Both the position numbers and the translations under genes were made by a program. The notes below the pieces were generated by a model, which made no database searches, was not told the DNA's origin, and saw only the letters and a list, made by a program, of their open reading frames with translations. This document shows, in pieces, positions 1 to 13,000 of a stretch of 60,000 nucleotides of DNA. How positions within the stretch are numbered: the stretch's first letter is position 1; the number at the start of each line of letters is the position of its first letter. The stretch is from Membranipora membranacea (lineage: Eukaryota; Bryozoa; Gymnolaemata; Cheilostomatida; Membraniporidae). The stretch spans positions 6,140,001 to 6,200,000 of the forward strand of contig OU612068.1 of the NCBI GenBank assembly GCA_914767715.1, in the 5' to 3' direction.

Positions 1-217
1 ACAGCTCTGTCTGTGCCCCTGTAATAAACGAAGTATATAATGTGGATTTGTTCATGTGAACTGTACAAGAAAGGGTCCAAGTACTATGTTTGCCAAAATT
101 AAAGTGTAGAAACATATCACACAACTGGTACATACTAGTATTGCTAGTGACATGAAAATGAAGACCTAGCATATTAGTGTATTGAAGCTTTAAGGGGATC
201 TTATTTTCATTTATAGC

Positions 218-381
218 TAGGGGATAGCGCGAACGCAGTCCCCCACTACCAAAAATTACGCACCCGAGTTACCCACATTTGGGGCAATCGCAAGCGCCAG
301 CCAAACCGAAGTGCAATGGTAAAGCCTCTTCTTGGGGGATCTTGCTCATTGATCCAAGATGCCCCTGTGCCAGGTAAGTAT
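218..381 (-). ncRNA. U1 spliceosomal snRNA, copy 1
   Basis: U1 snRNA base-pairs with 5' splice sites in the U1 snRNP. Read on the minus strand, the RNA starts at 381 with AUACUUACCUG, the splice-site-pairing 5' end. It then has a GGGGCAUCUUG / CAAGAUCCCC stem I, a stem-loop II with the AUUGCAC loop bound by U1A, a stem III region, an Sm site AAUUUUUGG, and a final GC-capped hairpin ending near CCCCUA. Length is about 164 bases, normal for animal U1. It lies in an intron of the KANK gene on the same strand. Its upstream flank only partly keeps the blocks shared by the other two copies: AGTGT is about 55-59 and GGAGATA about 221-227 bases upstream. Expression is therefore less certain than for copies 2 and 3. 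The 3' end is placed by analogy with known U1. Confidence 0.95.
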
Positions 382-1078
382 GAGTCGGTGGAGTGGTGAT
401 AAAACGAACGGCTCTAAACTATAATCAAGTTGAACAGTGTTGAATTGATATAACCAAAGCCACATTCAAAGAACTTTTTTCATAATCCGAATAATTCAAA
501 TCGAACATGGGATATAAACAAATATGGGTCTTAAATTCAATATAAGGGATATTGATAAACGATTTGAGACTGATTTAGATACGTTGACTGTGGAGAAATG
601 TGGAGATAAAAACTAAGCTAGGTGCAAATAGACTTCCCCTCTTTGTTCTTGATGATTTCGTTGCTGCATACTATCCCACTAATTAGGGGTATTGGGGCAA
701 GAGAATAGCTTAAGTGTAGCAACCACAGACACTTATAATTACTGATAATCCGCCCATTACAGTCATTTGAGCCTTTTCTGTTAGAGCATCAATGATATTG
801 AATGAAAGGCTTGTCCATAAGGTTATTGCCTGACTTTCTTACAGTAGATCAAGTTTTTATCCAGTTTGGCTGCATTTGGAATCGCTTCCCTCCACCGATG
901 AGTAGTGGGGGAGCATTTCCAAATCAAGCTGGATCCAGGAAGTTTGGGACATTCTCCCTCCTGGATCAAACTTTATCTACTCTTACTGTAAAAATATATC
1001 AATCATGCCTCATATCAATGGCATTTAACAATGATATGGATTACTTTTGCAAAAGTAAAGAATAATGACAAAACAAAC

Positions 1079-4000
1079 CTAAGACCAGAGGATGAAGTCT
1101 TCATTCCAAATTCGGCAGTTACTGGTTTAACCGTCGTACCAACACTTCTCACTGATCTTCTCAACAGGCCAGTTATGAATGCAACCAGATCGTGTTGGGT
1201 ACCTCTGTGCATTGCCTACAGTCAACAAAATTAATAAATCTACTTGCATCACTGTATGGACATCATATTTATGTGGTCTTGAGTTGGTCTGCTATATAAC
1301 AGAATTAGATTGATATACTATTTTTCAGTAGCATGAAAAAGTCAACCAAACAGTGTTTATAGTTTAAATCAACTGTAAGTCATGACAGCCAAACCATCAT
1401 AAATTATACAAGCAGTGAAGAGCGAATTAGGTAAATCGACATGCGCATACCTCCATGAATTTTCTTTGTATGACATGTTTCTGAGTTTGCCAGGCATTCT
1501 TCTGACCAGAGGCCAGAGCACCTGCTGATTGGTATTCTCCTGATTCTGTTCTCTCAACCTCCCCGCTATAATGTGACTCGGTTTCCTATTAACATAAAAA
1601 TTACACTGATAATAAAACTTGTATAAACTTTACAGCTTACATTATTTGTTTTCATTTCATCAGTCACCCTTTGTCATTCACAAATATTATTTGGGTAGAT
1701 CAATGACCATTGAATTAACAGCATCTATGGCCATATATATGTCCAAGTAAAATATCTATTTGGAGTTGGTATCTTACACCTACATCTACTCCTATACTGT
1801 ATAATCATATATCCTGTATACCAGACATAGTATGGTGGAGTTATCTACACAATGTACATGGAAAGGCAACTTGTGAACAGAGAAATACATGACATACCTG
1901 AAGGATATCATTGAGGTCAACATTGATGGCCACAGTTCTTGTAGATGGTTTCTCTTCATGTTGTGAGTATTCTATACAGACATCTCTCATGGTAGGTTTC
2001 ACCTACAGGAGACAATAATACATATATAAATCAAAAGGCACAAAAATCAGTGAAAGGATTATTGATAAACCCTAGCAAGTATCACATTTTTCTTCAGATA
2101 ATGTAGATTTGTACCATCCTCACTGATGTTAACCATAAAAATTCTGGCAGCGAGCAAGCGCATGGCAGTACATAAATAACTGGTCGTTCAAACACATTTT
2201 GAAACCACTTCAAATTATCCTCACAGTTAAATTTGAGCCAGGATTTTTATAATCAGGCCAGAAAGATTCGGACAGAATGTATATCCCAAACATTTACCTG
2301 CAGTCCGACGTTCCTCTGCTCAGGTTTATCTGGCTCAATGTAGACAGTCTTAATCTCTTTCTCTTTGACTTTGATAGTTTCCGGTTCCGCGAACACGTCA
2401 CCATCTCCGACTCCGACTGACCTGAGAGCTGCCTTACGAGCCGCCATCTCACTCTCAACCTCTGTGTCACAAATAGTGAAATATGTGAAGTGAAATCATT
2501 GAATGCAATGACATTACGATATTTCACATCCTTATGAAGGAATATACAAGCTTACATATTATATAACTGGGCAAAATCATAAAGACTAGACATGGATTAA
2601 AACAGCGTGGCAAGTATCCAAAATATTCAAAGAATCTAGGGGATTCAGATCTCTGAATGGGAGTTTAACAGACTTAAAAAGGGTGAAATTGTAGTGAATA
2701 GTTGTCCTCAAACGATGCATTTTTTATCTTCCTTTGTCAAGAGCCTTTCACGGCTGTACAAGAAGCCCTTAGTTGCTGACTACTTGTCTAATATAATAAT
2801 ATCCCAATACTAACCTTGTCTCCATGTTTGTATCTCTTTCTCTCTGATAAGCTGTACTTTCTCAGCTAGTGTATGATACGCCTCAGCTTCTGTCAGGTAT
2901 TCTACAGTAACATCATAATTACCCACTCCTCTCTCTGATTTAGGCTTAGCTGGAGCTTCCTGTACTACTGTCTGTATAACCTGCAATCACAAGTAAGCAC
3001 AAGAGTTAACCCAAAAAAAATTTATTACAAACTATGTTATATTAGAGTTGTCGACCATTGTTGTCAGAAATCCAACCTCTCGTGAAACTGTATATTAGTA
3101 TTTCTGTTACACTGGCTCTCTAAAGTTGAACAACAGAACGCTAGGGTTAACATGATATGGTAGACGATGAAACACATCGCTCAATTCTTTGGGTTAGATT
3201 ACATACATACTGACATACAACATTTTTCAGTAAGAAGATCAGATGTATGACCTTGTTTTGGTGACAGGCAACATAATATACACATTACCTTTTCTATCCT
3301 TGTCTGTTCCTCGTCGACATCATAGTCTCCGACACCGATAGATCTCATACTGCTGACTGAGCTTTTACTTGAGAGCTGCTCAGCTAGTGACTTCTTATCC
3401 CACTTGAGACGAGATATCCTTTCCTATATTATAACAAGCATATTGTGATCATTGAAAATTTTTAATTGTGAAGTGTTGGACCTGGAACTGAAAACTGTCA
3501 ATTAAAAAAAATATCACCGTGTGGTAGTATTCAACTAGTTGGACATCTTGTGTTGTTGCAAGGTAAGGATTTAGAAGAGCTTTGTTATTCGATGTAAATG
3601 AGAACAACAGAGGATTGGGAATAACCTAATTTCTTGCACTAGAGCGTGTATTGCGTGCTTGGTATCAAAAAATGTAGAGCTTAAGGAGTCATTGGAAAGT
3701 TTGGAGCCAATAGCCAAAATACTTTCACAGATAGTTTCTCATCACATCACACATTCCCAGACACATCTCTGAGTACACACCTCGGAGAACATGCATGGTG
3801 TGGACTGCTGGCACCCGTCTCACTACTTTACCATGTTGGTCACATCTGGAATTTGAGGAATGAGTGCCAAGAGTGCAAGCCAATGCTTTTTCAAGTCTGA
3901 TCCCCTCATAGGCAGTCCTAACGTCGAATATACCTTACCTGCATGATTGGAATGAGTTTAACTTGATCCTCTAGTTCCTGCATTCTCTGTAGACTGAGAG

Positions 4001-7000
4001 CCATGTGCTTCTTTATCTGTTCTACAGAGTCTGCGGAGATTGTCAATTCTGTACCACCTGAGAGCAAATGACCATATAGTATATTAAGGAATTGCTTGGT
4101 TGTATATGAGATATAAAATACCAAGAGAAAATGGAAAGTTATCCGAGATGGCTGATGAAATAGAGCGATGCAAACTCACAAAGTATACTGTGACAATACC
4201 ACAAATACAATCATGCATCTTTCACAACTCAAGTAAAAAGTTACAGGACCTGAAAAACTTGCAAAATATTCAGACATCGCTGTTCCTGAATACATATGTC
4301 ATGACATAAGCAGAAAGGACATGTGTTACTAAGTCTTTTATCGGTGGGTTAGAAGGCTGTATATTAAATCTAACTGCTCATGTAGTTATCCACTGGACTA
4401 TGTGGTCAGATGGAGCCCAGTTATGTTTGTACTATCAAAAGAAGCCTCCTATAAGAAGTCACAGCAATACCATCTCTACTTCAATGTTCTCATAGAAGGA
4501 GTTATCTGCTCTTATCGAGCTTCAATACGCCGTACATTGAATGGTCTTTGACTGAGCCATTGATCTAGTGACGATATATAAACCTAACACCCCTATTCCT
4601 GACCATTATGTAGGCATATATTCACAAAGCATTAGCACAATGATGACCTGCATGCTACACTAATAATATCTAGACCCTAGAGCAGGACTGGTTTACCTTC
4701 ATCATCATAGATATACTCCACAACTTCAAAATCACAAGTTAAATATTAAATACAGAAGATTTGAGGTCAATGAAAATCAGCGTCTGTAGACAGATAGGTG
4801 GAAACTATACAAGGTGCTAACGACCTGCACAGCTATTCTTTTAAATTCTAATACAAATTCTAACACTATTCTAATAGCTATTAATAGAAATTTTAATACA
4901 AAGCTTGACTATGCCAGATTTAATGATTACATTCATATTTTTTTTTAAATTAACAAAATAGCTAGTTTTTATTAGTGCCTGTCAAAACAAACTAAATACT
5001 CGCTCATTGCTTCTAACAAATGAGTGGTTTGATTGTGTGTGACTAAACTAATAGGGCATTATTTGCTTGATTACATATGTCTGTAAATAGCAATCCAGTC
5101 TTATAGGGATCAAACTAATTTGAGGGGCTAACTCATGATTGCAGCACGAAATCCAAATCTTCAATTTCCTGCTACTTTTTTAATTTCATTCAAGCAGCTT
5201 CATGAAAAAAATGTGACCATGTCCATATTTCCCATGATATGTAAAATTCCAATGTAGGTGCTATCACATAGGTTTTGGGTTTTTTGTAAAATCACTTTCT
5301 CTTGGAACATTTCTTACTCAAAATACCACTACTATTGGCGTAGTAGGATGTCATGACTTTCTGGATTAGGGATATAATCATTATGCATTATTTTGGACTG
5401 CAGGCCAAAATATCTGATGTTGTGAGAACCTGCGAGGACCTGCCACACAGAATATTTGACACTTAGCTGGCTGAGTGAGCAATCTAATGATGCTTCTTAT
5501 TTCACCTTGGTAAATTATTCATCTACATCATTAGTCTCTTAGACACAGTTTGAGCACCTGCAGCAATCTCCTAGTGCGATGATTCTATCACAGAGTAAGG
5601 GTATACTCTGTGATTCTATACCTCACTCACTCACAAGATGAGCAAACTAATTAACGTAGGCATGGTTGGATAGACATTTCTATAAGGGCTGCTCATAGAT
5701 AAATATCTCTAAGATTGATTTCTGATGCTATTGCTCCAGTTAAACAGTAGATCTTTTCAGATGACAATGTCAATGAGACATGGTTGACTTCATAGGTGCA
5801 AGGTTAGATGAGTATATGTCAGATGGGAGGTAACTAGTATCCCTGAAGTCTGTGGAGTCTGCCCGCCAAATACATCTGTCTAACTCCTTGTTCCAACATA
5901 AATCTCGCCTTGTAAATTGTTTATACAGGTTTAGTGACAGCATTAGGGACAATTAGAGTACATACCATTGTCAGGTAGGTGAGTAGCCATAGTTTCAGCG
6001 AGTTGTGTTGAGGTTACTACACGTCGGGTTGTTTTCACTTGGTTAGAATAGTTCATCATAGAATCAATCGTTTCACTCGAATCTGACTTCATAAGGCCAT
6101 TGGGCTGCCTACTCCTACAATAGAGAAAAACGCAGTCCTAATACAAATTTGATCAGTAAAGTTCAGTGGACTTATAATGTATATAAAATAAAAAATGTGT
6201 GCATAGATGGGTCAGTGCATCTAAAGAATGCCATAACTAAAATACACAGAAGTCAGTCACAGTATGCGTTCTGGTGCCAGTGGTATTCAAACAAATAACA
6301 AAATATCACATTTTAAGTGCAGAAAAACTTTTAGCTCCAATGTTTTTCACCACTGATACGAAAACAGACATCTAAATTTGTTAAAGACAAGGAAAATTGC
6401 TTTATTTAGAGCAAACCAAATTGTCCTTTATTCCCAATCCATACAATTTAGCAAAACGACATGTATATTAGTGCAGATAAACTTTTAGTTCCAACCTTTT
6501 CCACCACTGATGTGAACACGCTTCTGAACAGGCTAATCAGAACAATCAGTGCTCGATATTCTGTTGTGCGAAGGAAGTTTATGTTGTGTGAAGGAAATTA
6601 TCTGTCGTTATTCCAAGACATGAATATATAAAGTATTTATGCGCCATGTGCCTGAGTACTGCTGCCGCAGATGAAAAAAGTCAAGAATCAGCGACCATCC
6701 AGCCAATAGGGTTGGTCTGAGGCTCAGATGGTGTCCCTTGTAACCGCAAAAGAGGGCTTACTACGTATTCTATTAGAATTGGGATCTTATTTGAAGCTAA
6801 GACCAAACATACCTGTAAGTCTCCTCAGTGGTGGTGACTGTGGTGACAGGTGAAGTTAACTCTCTGTTGTTATATTCTGAGCCAGTGGAGGCAGTGTGAC
6901 TCCTGACAGCCCTCTGCTGATGGAAGGGCACCTGCTGAACAGGCACCTGATGGGGCACCTGTTGTACAGGCACCTGATGGGGCACCTGCTGCTGCTGTGG

Positions 7001-10000
7001 AGGAGCTGACTGGTATTGTGTATGCTGTACCTCTACGGTTACAGGCTGTGGGTGGTCTATGTCATCAATAAACAAGCCTGAATAGTTGGTTGGCGCCCTG
7101 CAGCACATAAATAATCAAAGCGTGATTTTTTTAGTTCAGTGTACAGAGTGAGTTGTTTGTAGTCAGCAGTAAAATCCCTGAGGAGTTGACAAGTCAAATA
7201 GAGTATATCGGAGATAGAACAAGAGTGACCTATCCAGGCACGGACGAAGCGATACTATTATCCAGATATTTACAGTACAGCTACCTATTCACAGCACCTC
7301 CCCAGACAAACACAGTCAGCCTCTCCTAACTAGATACAGTCAGAGTGTAAACAGCGTTACGTACCCGCCGTTAATCATCAATAAGGTAAATACTAGGAGT
7401 GATGTTACAATGAGATGTTCTCCTGCTTCTACATAGTGAACACTGAGGGCTTACATCAGATAAAGCTTGTAAACCGGTCATAGATATTTATTTACTGTGT
7501 AGGATGTTCACTATCTCAATAAGCAATCTGTGCTGTGTATTGGTTAGGCTGCTTGTTGTTTTAACCCAGTGCTAATTATTATCCAATATCTCCCCAAGGC
7601 ATCTCAACTCGCTCTCATACATCATTTATAGCTTAGTGATGGGGTGTGGGGGAGCAAGAGGGGTCACACTGCTGGCATATTGGATGGTGTTTTATTATCT
7701 TTACATACAAACTAGACTTCAATTAAAGAAGAGCGCATGCGGCTCAACATTTTTGAAGGTATGATAACTCCCAGATATCAGCATCCTTTTTCAACTGGGA
7801 TAGTGGCAAGAAATTTGATTGCATCAGATCGGGTTGGTACTTCTGTTTTAGTTTAAGATAAGGTTGGCTATCTACTTAGAAAAAAATTACAAACCCAGAA
7901 TTGCTGTGTTGCGAAGAACCACTGTCGAAGCTGAGTCTCGGCTTTCTGACTGGCTTGTTAAAAGTAGGAGTTGTCGGACTCCGGGCATCCTACGACAACA
8001 AAATAAACATATCAAAAATATTGTTGTAAGAGCCGCTAATAGTGAATGCACTAAGACGTAAGCGTAATGGTACCATAATATTTTATTCAGGATGGTATTT
8101 ACCTATTTTATTACATCTATTACCAATCTCATGAACTTAGAAATACTTAGAAAACAACTTCATATGTAATAAATCTACCTCATTACATCAATGTAGGAAA
8201 TGAGCCAATACGAAATGTGTTGTAACTCCATAACACAATGTAATCTAGCATTTTCAAACCCGATTAACACAAACACGCTATGCACACTCAATGCGAAAGT
8301 CAGATTGAGTTGTACAAAAGCCCAGTGGCAAAGTTTCTGTAGGTTTGAGCTAATCCAATCACAGATATTGCTTATTTACTACTATAAGCTCTAAACTGTG
8401 CAGGGAGACATATTATAAAATCTTATTGAGACAAATTCAACATCCAAAAAGGTCAAATAAATTAGGCAGTTATGATCACTTCCACAGTTGACTACTTCCG
8501 GATGCACTAATGTAACCCCTCAAAATTAGCACAAACAAGTTTGTAAGAATGGTAACCAGAGACTATAGATATAGTCTATAGTCTCTGTGGTAACTACATT
8601 ACAGAGAGTTTTGATATAGACAGCTAAGCACGGTGCCCATATCCTGTCCTATGTTTGCTCACCTGTGAGAAGTTGACAAAGTCTATATCCACATGATAAC
8701 CGAATGGACAGCATGTACACCTGCCATGTGAGTCCAGTGTGACAGAGGAGGACAGTGCCCTCTGTCGTGTCACATGCATATTATCTCCCCCGTAGCTTGA
8801 CGTTGTGCTGGATGTGGAGTCTGATGGAGAGGGTTTACCCATCATGTGAGCCGCTCCTGGAGAGTTGGGGTTACTAGGTGTTCTTCTCACTGCAATGAAA
8901 ATGATAGAAAACAATGATTAGTTGCTCAGACAATGAGTGATAGGGGAAAACGGCAGGAGTATGTCTGCTCAGCTAGTCTTACTTTGGCCATGTCATCCAG
9001 AATAAATAACGTGCAGAGTAAATATCTTTTCACCGATTTCTTGTATCTTTTGGATCTAGTAATCGTTTTCATGTAAGATGACAGTTGTTGTTAATTGTGC
9101 GTATACTCAGTCCTTCCTGTTGTTTCTAAGGCAACTGTATCTCAATGTAAAACATGTTTGACAGGCTGGCCATTTCCGACATCATTCATACTTCGTAATC
9201 CAATCAATCATGCCAAATTCATTTACTTCACCGACTTCAGAGTCTAGTGGTTACCATGTAATACCTTGACTGTGTATTATTTATAAAAATGAAGATGAGG
9301 GAAGAATGAGAGAAAGAATGTCACTGACATTATAAGTCCTTCAATGTCTGTTTGGCAGGTTTCCATATTTTCACTTCATGAATGGGTTTTCAGGCAGCCT
9401 ATCCCTTTAGTACATACTTCCATGTTTACCTTGCTCAATCATGGTCATCACAAAAATATGCAGGATTTGTGTTATTGCTGGAGCACACTGTTGACCTAAG
9501 CCATTCCTAAGCAGCCAGGTGTATTCCGCTGGAGGGCCAGTTATGAATGAAGCTTGAGCGTTTTTTTTCACATGGCACACACGATCCAGCCACGGAAGTA
9601 ATTGTACACTAATAATTGTGGTAAAATTTCAACTTGACTCTCTGACCTGCCAGCCTGCTGGCCATTTAGTGCTCGTAGATTAACTCATTGAGTAGTTTGT
9701 GGCTCCTATACAAAGAACCACTCTGCTCATATAATATTATCAGCACTTCACATAACACCCAGTAATCATGTTACAAACCTCGTTGTTACTTGAGAGGGGG
9801 CTAGAGTGTCAAAAATAGTGAGCGTGATCCTGATAAAAAAACATCTGTTGAATGGCGTGCCTTGGGCCTAAGTTCTCAAATTTGAGCCCTTGGTTCTCAA
9901 ATTAGAGCACATGTGTGGCCAACTACAGCAGTCAGTTTCAACTGTCAAAACTGCATTCTAGGCATGTCGATGGCCAGCAATTGTTGTTGTTATTGAAGTC

Positions 10001-13000
10001 TTTAGTTAGATCGTTTTGCTATTATTGGTAAACCAAATTTTTCTACTTGTCATCTCGTGGAGATTTTCAGTCTCTCGGTGATCACAATCTAGTTCTGCAC
10101 CGAGACAGAGAAGATTACAGTGTGCACAGGATATCAAATAGTAATAATTGTACATATCAGATCATCTAACACCTAAACCCTGTAATCTCTGCTGGTATAA
10201 CACTCTACTACCCCTGTGAGGTTATGTGTAAGTTTGCACCTAGGCAGATGTCTGGTTACACAAAGAGGGCCACCGCTGTGATATCACAAGTAAATTACAG
10301 GTCTCAGTAGAGATGCAATCATAGGACCTCTTGAACAGGTACCATAGACCTTGAGCTCACCAGTTTGATACCGCTGACTCACAACTTAAAACTACCACAC
10401 GTGAATTAAATGCCCCACAAGTGTTTTAACGCTCTTCCGTGATGAACGATTTTGGTAGTAAGTACTACCTGTATTTTTAGGCTTGCTAAACAAGTTTGGG
10501 TGGACACTTAAATTCACTGGCAGGCCCAGATAGGCTCATTTGAATATATCTTGTTTTTTTCGCCAGTCAGTTAGTGAACTATCTATCCACTTCTTGACCA
10601 CACAAGGGCAGATCGGAATAGATGTGAATACATTTCATACGGTCATTATCAGAAAATCCTCTCTTACCTGTGAATAAAACTTTCTCATTGAACCCAATGC
10701 AGGGATCAGTACTTACGTTGTGGTGGAATGGTTGGTTTTCTGGCAGTAGGTGGAGGAGACTTCATACTGCCGTTAGATGGTGATGGTGCGGCTCTAGCGT
10801 ATGACATGCTGTTATTACCTGCAGGGTAACGAGCACCTGTCGGCGACCCTGTCCTGTGGGGGGAGGGTGCTTGGTTCACTGATGTGATACCACCGGGGAA
10901 CATAACAGGCCCTCGGGTAGGGGAGGAGACCTGTGTCTGATACACCCCTGTTGGTGGCTTAGCTGCTCCTACAAAAAAAAACACAATACAAGATAGACAT
11001 GATAACAAAGAGGAATCCTTCCCCAAGTTCATGACCCGCCACTTCATCCTTGTTGAAGAGAAGGTTTTTCTGAATAGCCACTCTTGAATTACAATTACAA
11101 TATACAACAACAAACACACTGTCTATTCCCAGGTAAGATAAGATATGATGTAGCTGTAGGTCATACTTACTTGACTTCTAGCCCAGTCGGGAGACCAGAC
11201 AGGCTGTTTGCAAACCCAATATTTAACTTAGCAAAGATATATTTCCGACAGTCATAACCTTACAACAGATGTTTCATTTTTATCACCTCGTAATACAAGA
11301 CAGCAGTTTTGTGAGCATGTAGGCGGCAAAGATTGCCTGTGAAAGTTTCTTATGTCACAGCTCCCCGCGTGACCTCTTCTATAAAGCGACAACTCGTCAC
11401 TGCAACCTTACACCGCTGATTAACTGGCCTATTTTACAACACTGGTTTTATTGTAAAATACCTGAGTGCCCAAAGGTGTGACAAAATAAACTTTTGAATG
11501 CTTGAACTATTGAGGTTTTTGTTGTGAATCAATCGCAGACAAGACTGAAAAACTCAATGAACAATATAAGGGGAATGTGTACCATTTGTTTTTTATCCGT
11601 TCTCTTACACACAGCTCATGTAACTCTCTTTGTATTGGTGCTGACTATTATTCCTGATTTGTTAACACGATATTATTGGAGTTCAATCAAACAATGTAAT
11701 TGATATGCCTTATGCATGACTGGACTACACAGTCTCAAATACCAGAGCAAATTAGTTTACTGATTTCCGTCCAAAATATGATATTTCTGTACCACTAACA
11801 AAAAGATCGGGTTTGTTTTCTTGTAAAACTCTCTAACCATCTGTTGTGAATGCCCAGTTGTCAAAAAGATACACAGCGAACCTGGGAATTTTATTGCGCT
11901 GCAATATTCCACGACTTCTGTAACCTCATCTCACAGGTTTACATATGTCTGGCACATTGCCAGGTTTGAAAGTACACCTCATCTGAATTGTCAACTTTAC
12001 AGCTGAGACATCTTCAACCAGATTGGTATCAACTTATTCCAAAAATATTTCACACGAAACAAGAAGAATGAAGTTTAGAGGCTTCACTCCCCATAGATTG
12101 ACTGACATTCATAGCATCACATGGGGTTTTGCTAGCACAATGTACCCCTATGTTTCTATAACATAGCATACCATGTTGCTGTTGTTGCTGCAGCTGCTGC
12201 TGTTGTTTGAGACTCCTAAGCTGATTGATGGCGTCGTCGAGCCTTGTAGCAGGAGTTCTGCTCTGTGATACACTGCCGGGACTGCTGGAGTAGGCAGCGT
12301 GGTACTGATGACTGTTCATATTAGGAGAGGCGGCAGTACTTCCACTCGACATCATGTGTGAGCTATACTCACTCTGCTGTCCTGACCATCTGTTAACAAG
12401 CAGAGAATTATAAGCTTCGATTTTAAGTCATCGTAAATTATGTGTATGTAGTGCATCTGAAGAGAAGATAACTTCTCTTATTTAATTATAATTAGCTCAG
12501 AATTGCCGTTGGGGTCCATTTTCACATTCCAAAAATATTGTTGATCGAAATATTTTTAGTTGTGATCATGTTCCACTTACAGAAAGCAAAGCAGACTTAA
12601 AATGGTGAATGAAGTGGAAAGAGAGAAAAGTAATATCAATCATGAATGCTGAGAGCGCCTGTATCATATTATTCTTATTTGTTGGTGAAATGAAGTAACT
12701 TTTGTCAAGGGTATAATAATAACATTTGAGCTGCTTACGGTCATGATGAGAATCAAACCCTTATAACACTGGCATGTCTCAATAATTCCCTGCCACCTAA
12801 CAGCATAGGAACGATCTCTGAATAAGCGACCACAGTGGCGCAGACAGGGCCTTCCAATATTCATAACAATTTCTGACACATTACGCCTGGGAAGCATTTC
12901 AGTCAGTGCAATTAAATTCACAAGCCCTTGATGCAAAAATACAGCAGTCAAAATCAACACTTAGCAAGCCTCTCGTCCACGGTCTGAGTTGACGGAGCTT

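Noticed and set aside
880-1000. Possible further KANK exon near the window edge
   Set aside because: The sequence is dominated by an imperfect hairpin (GATCCAGGA / TCCTGGATC), and every acceptor tested led to a stop in the required phase.
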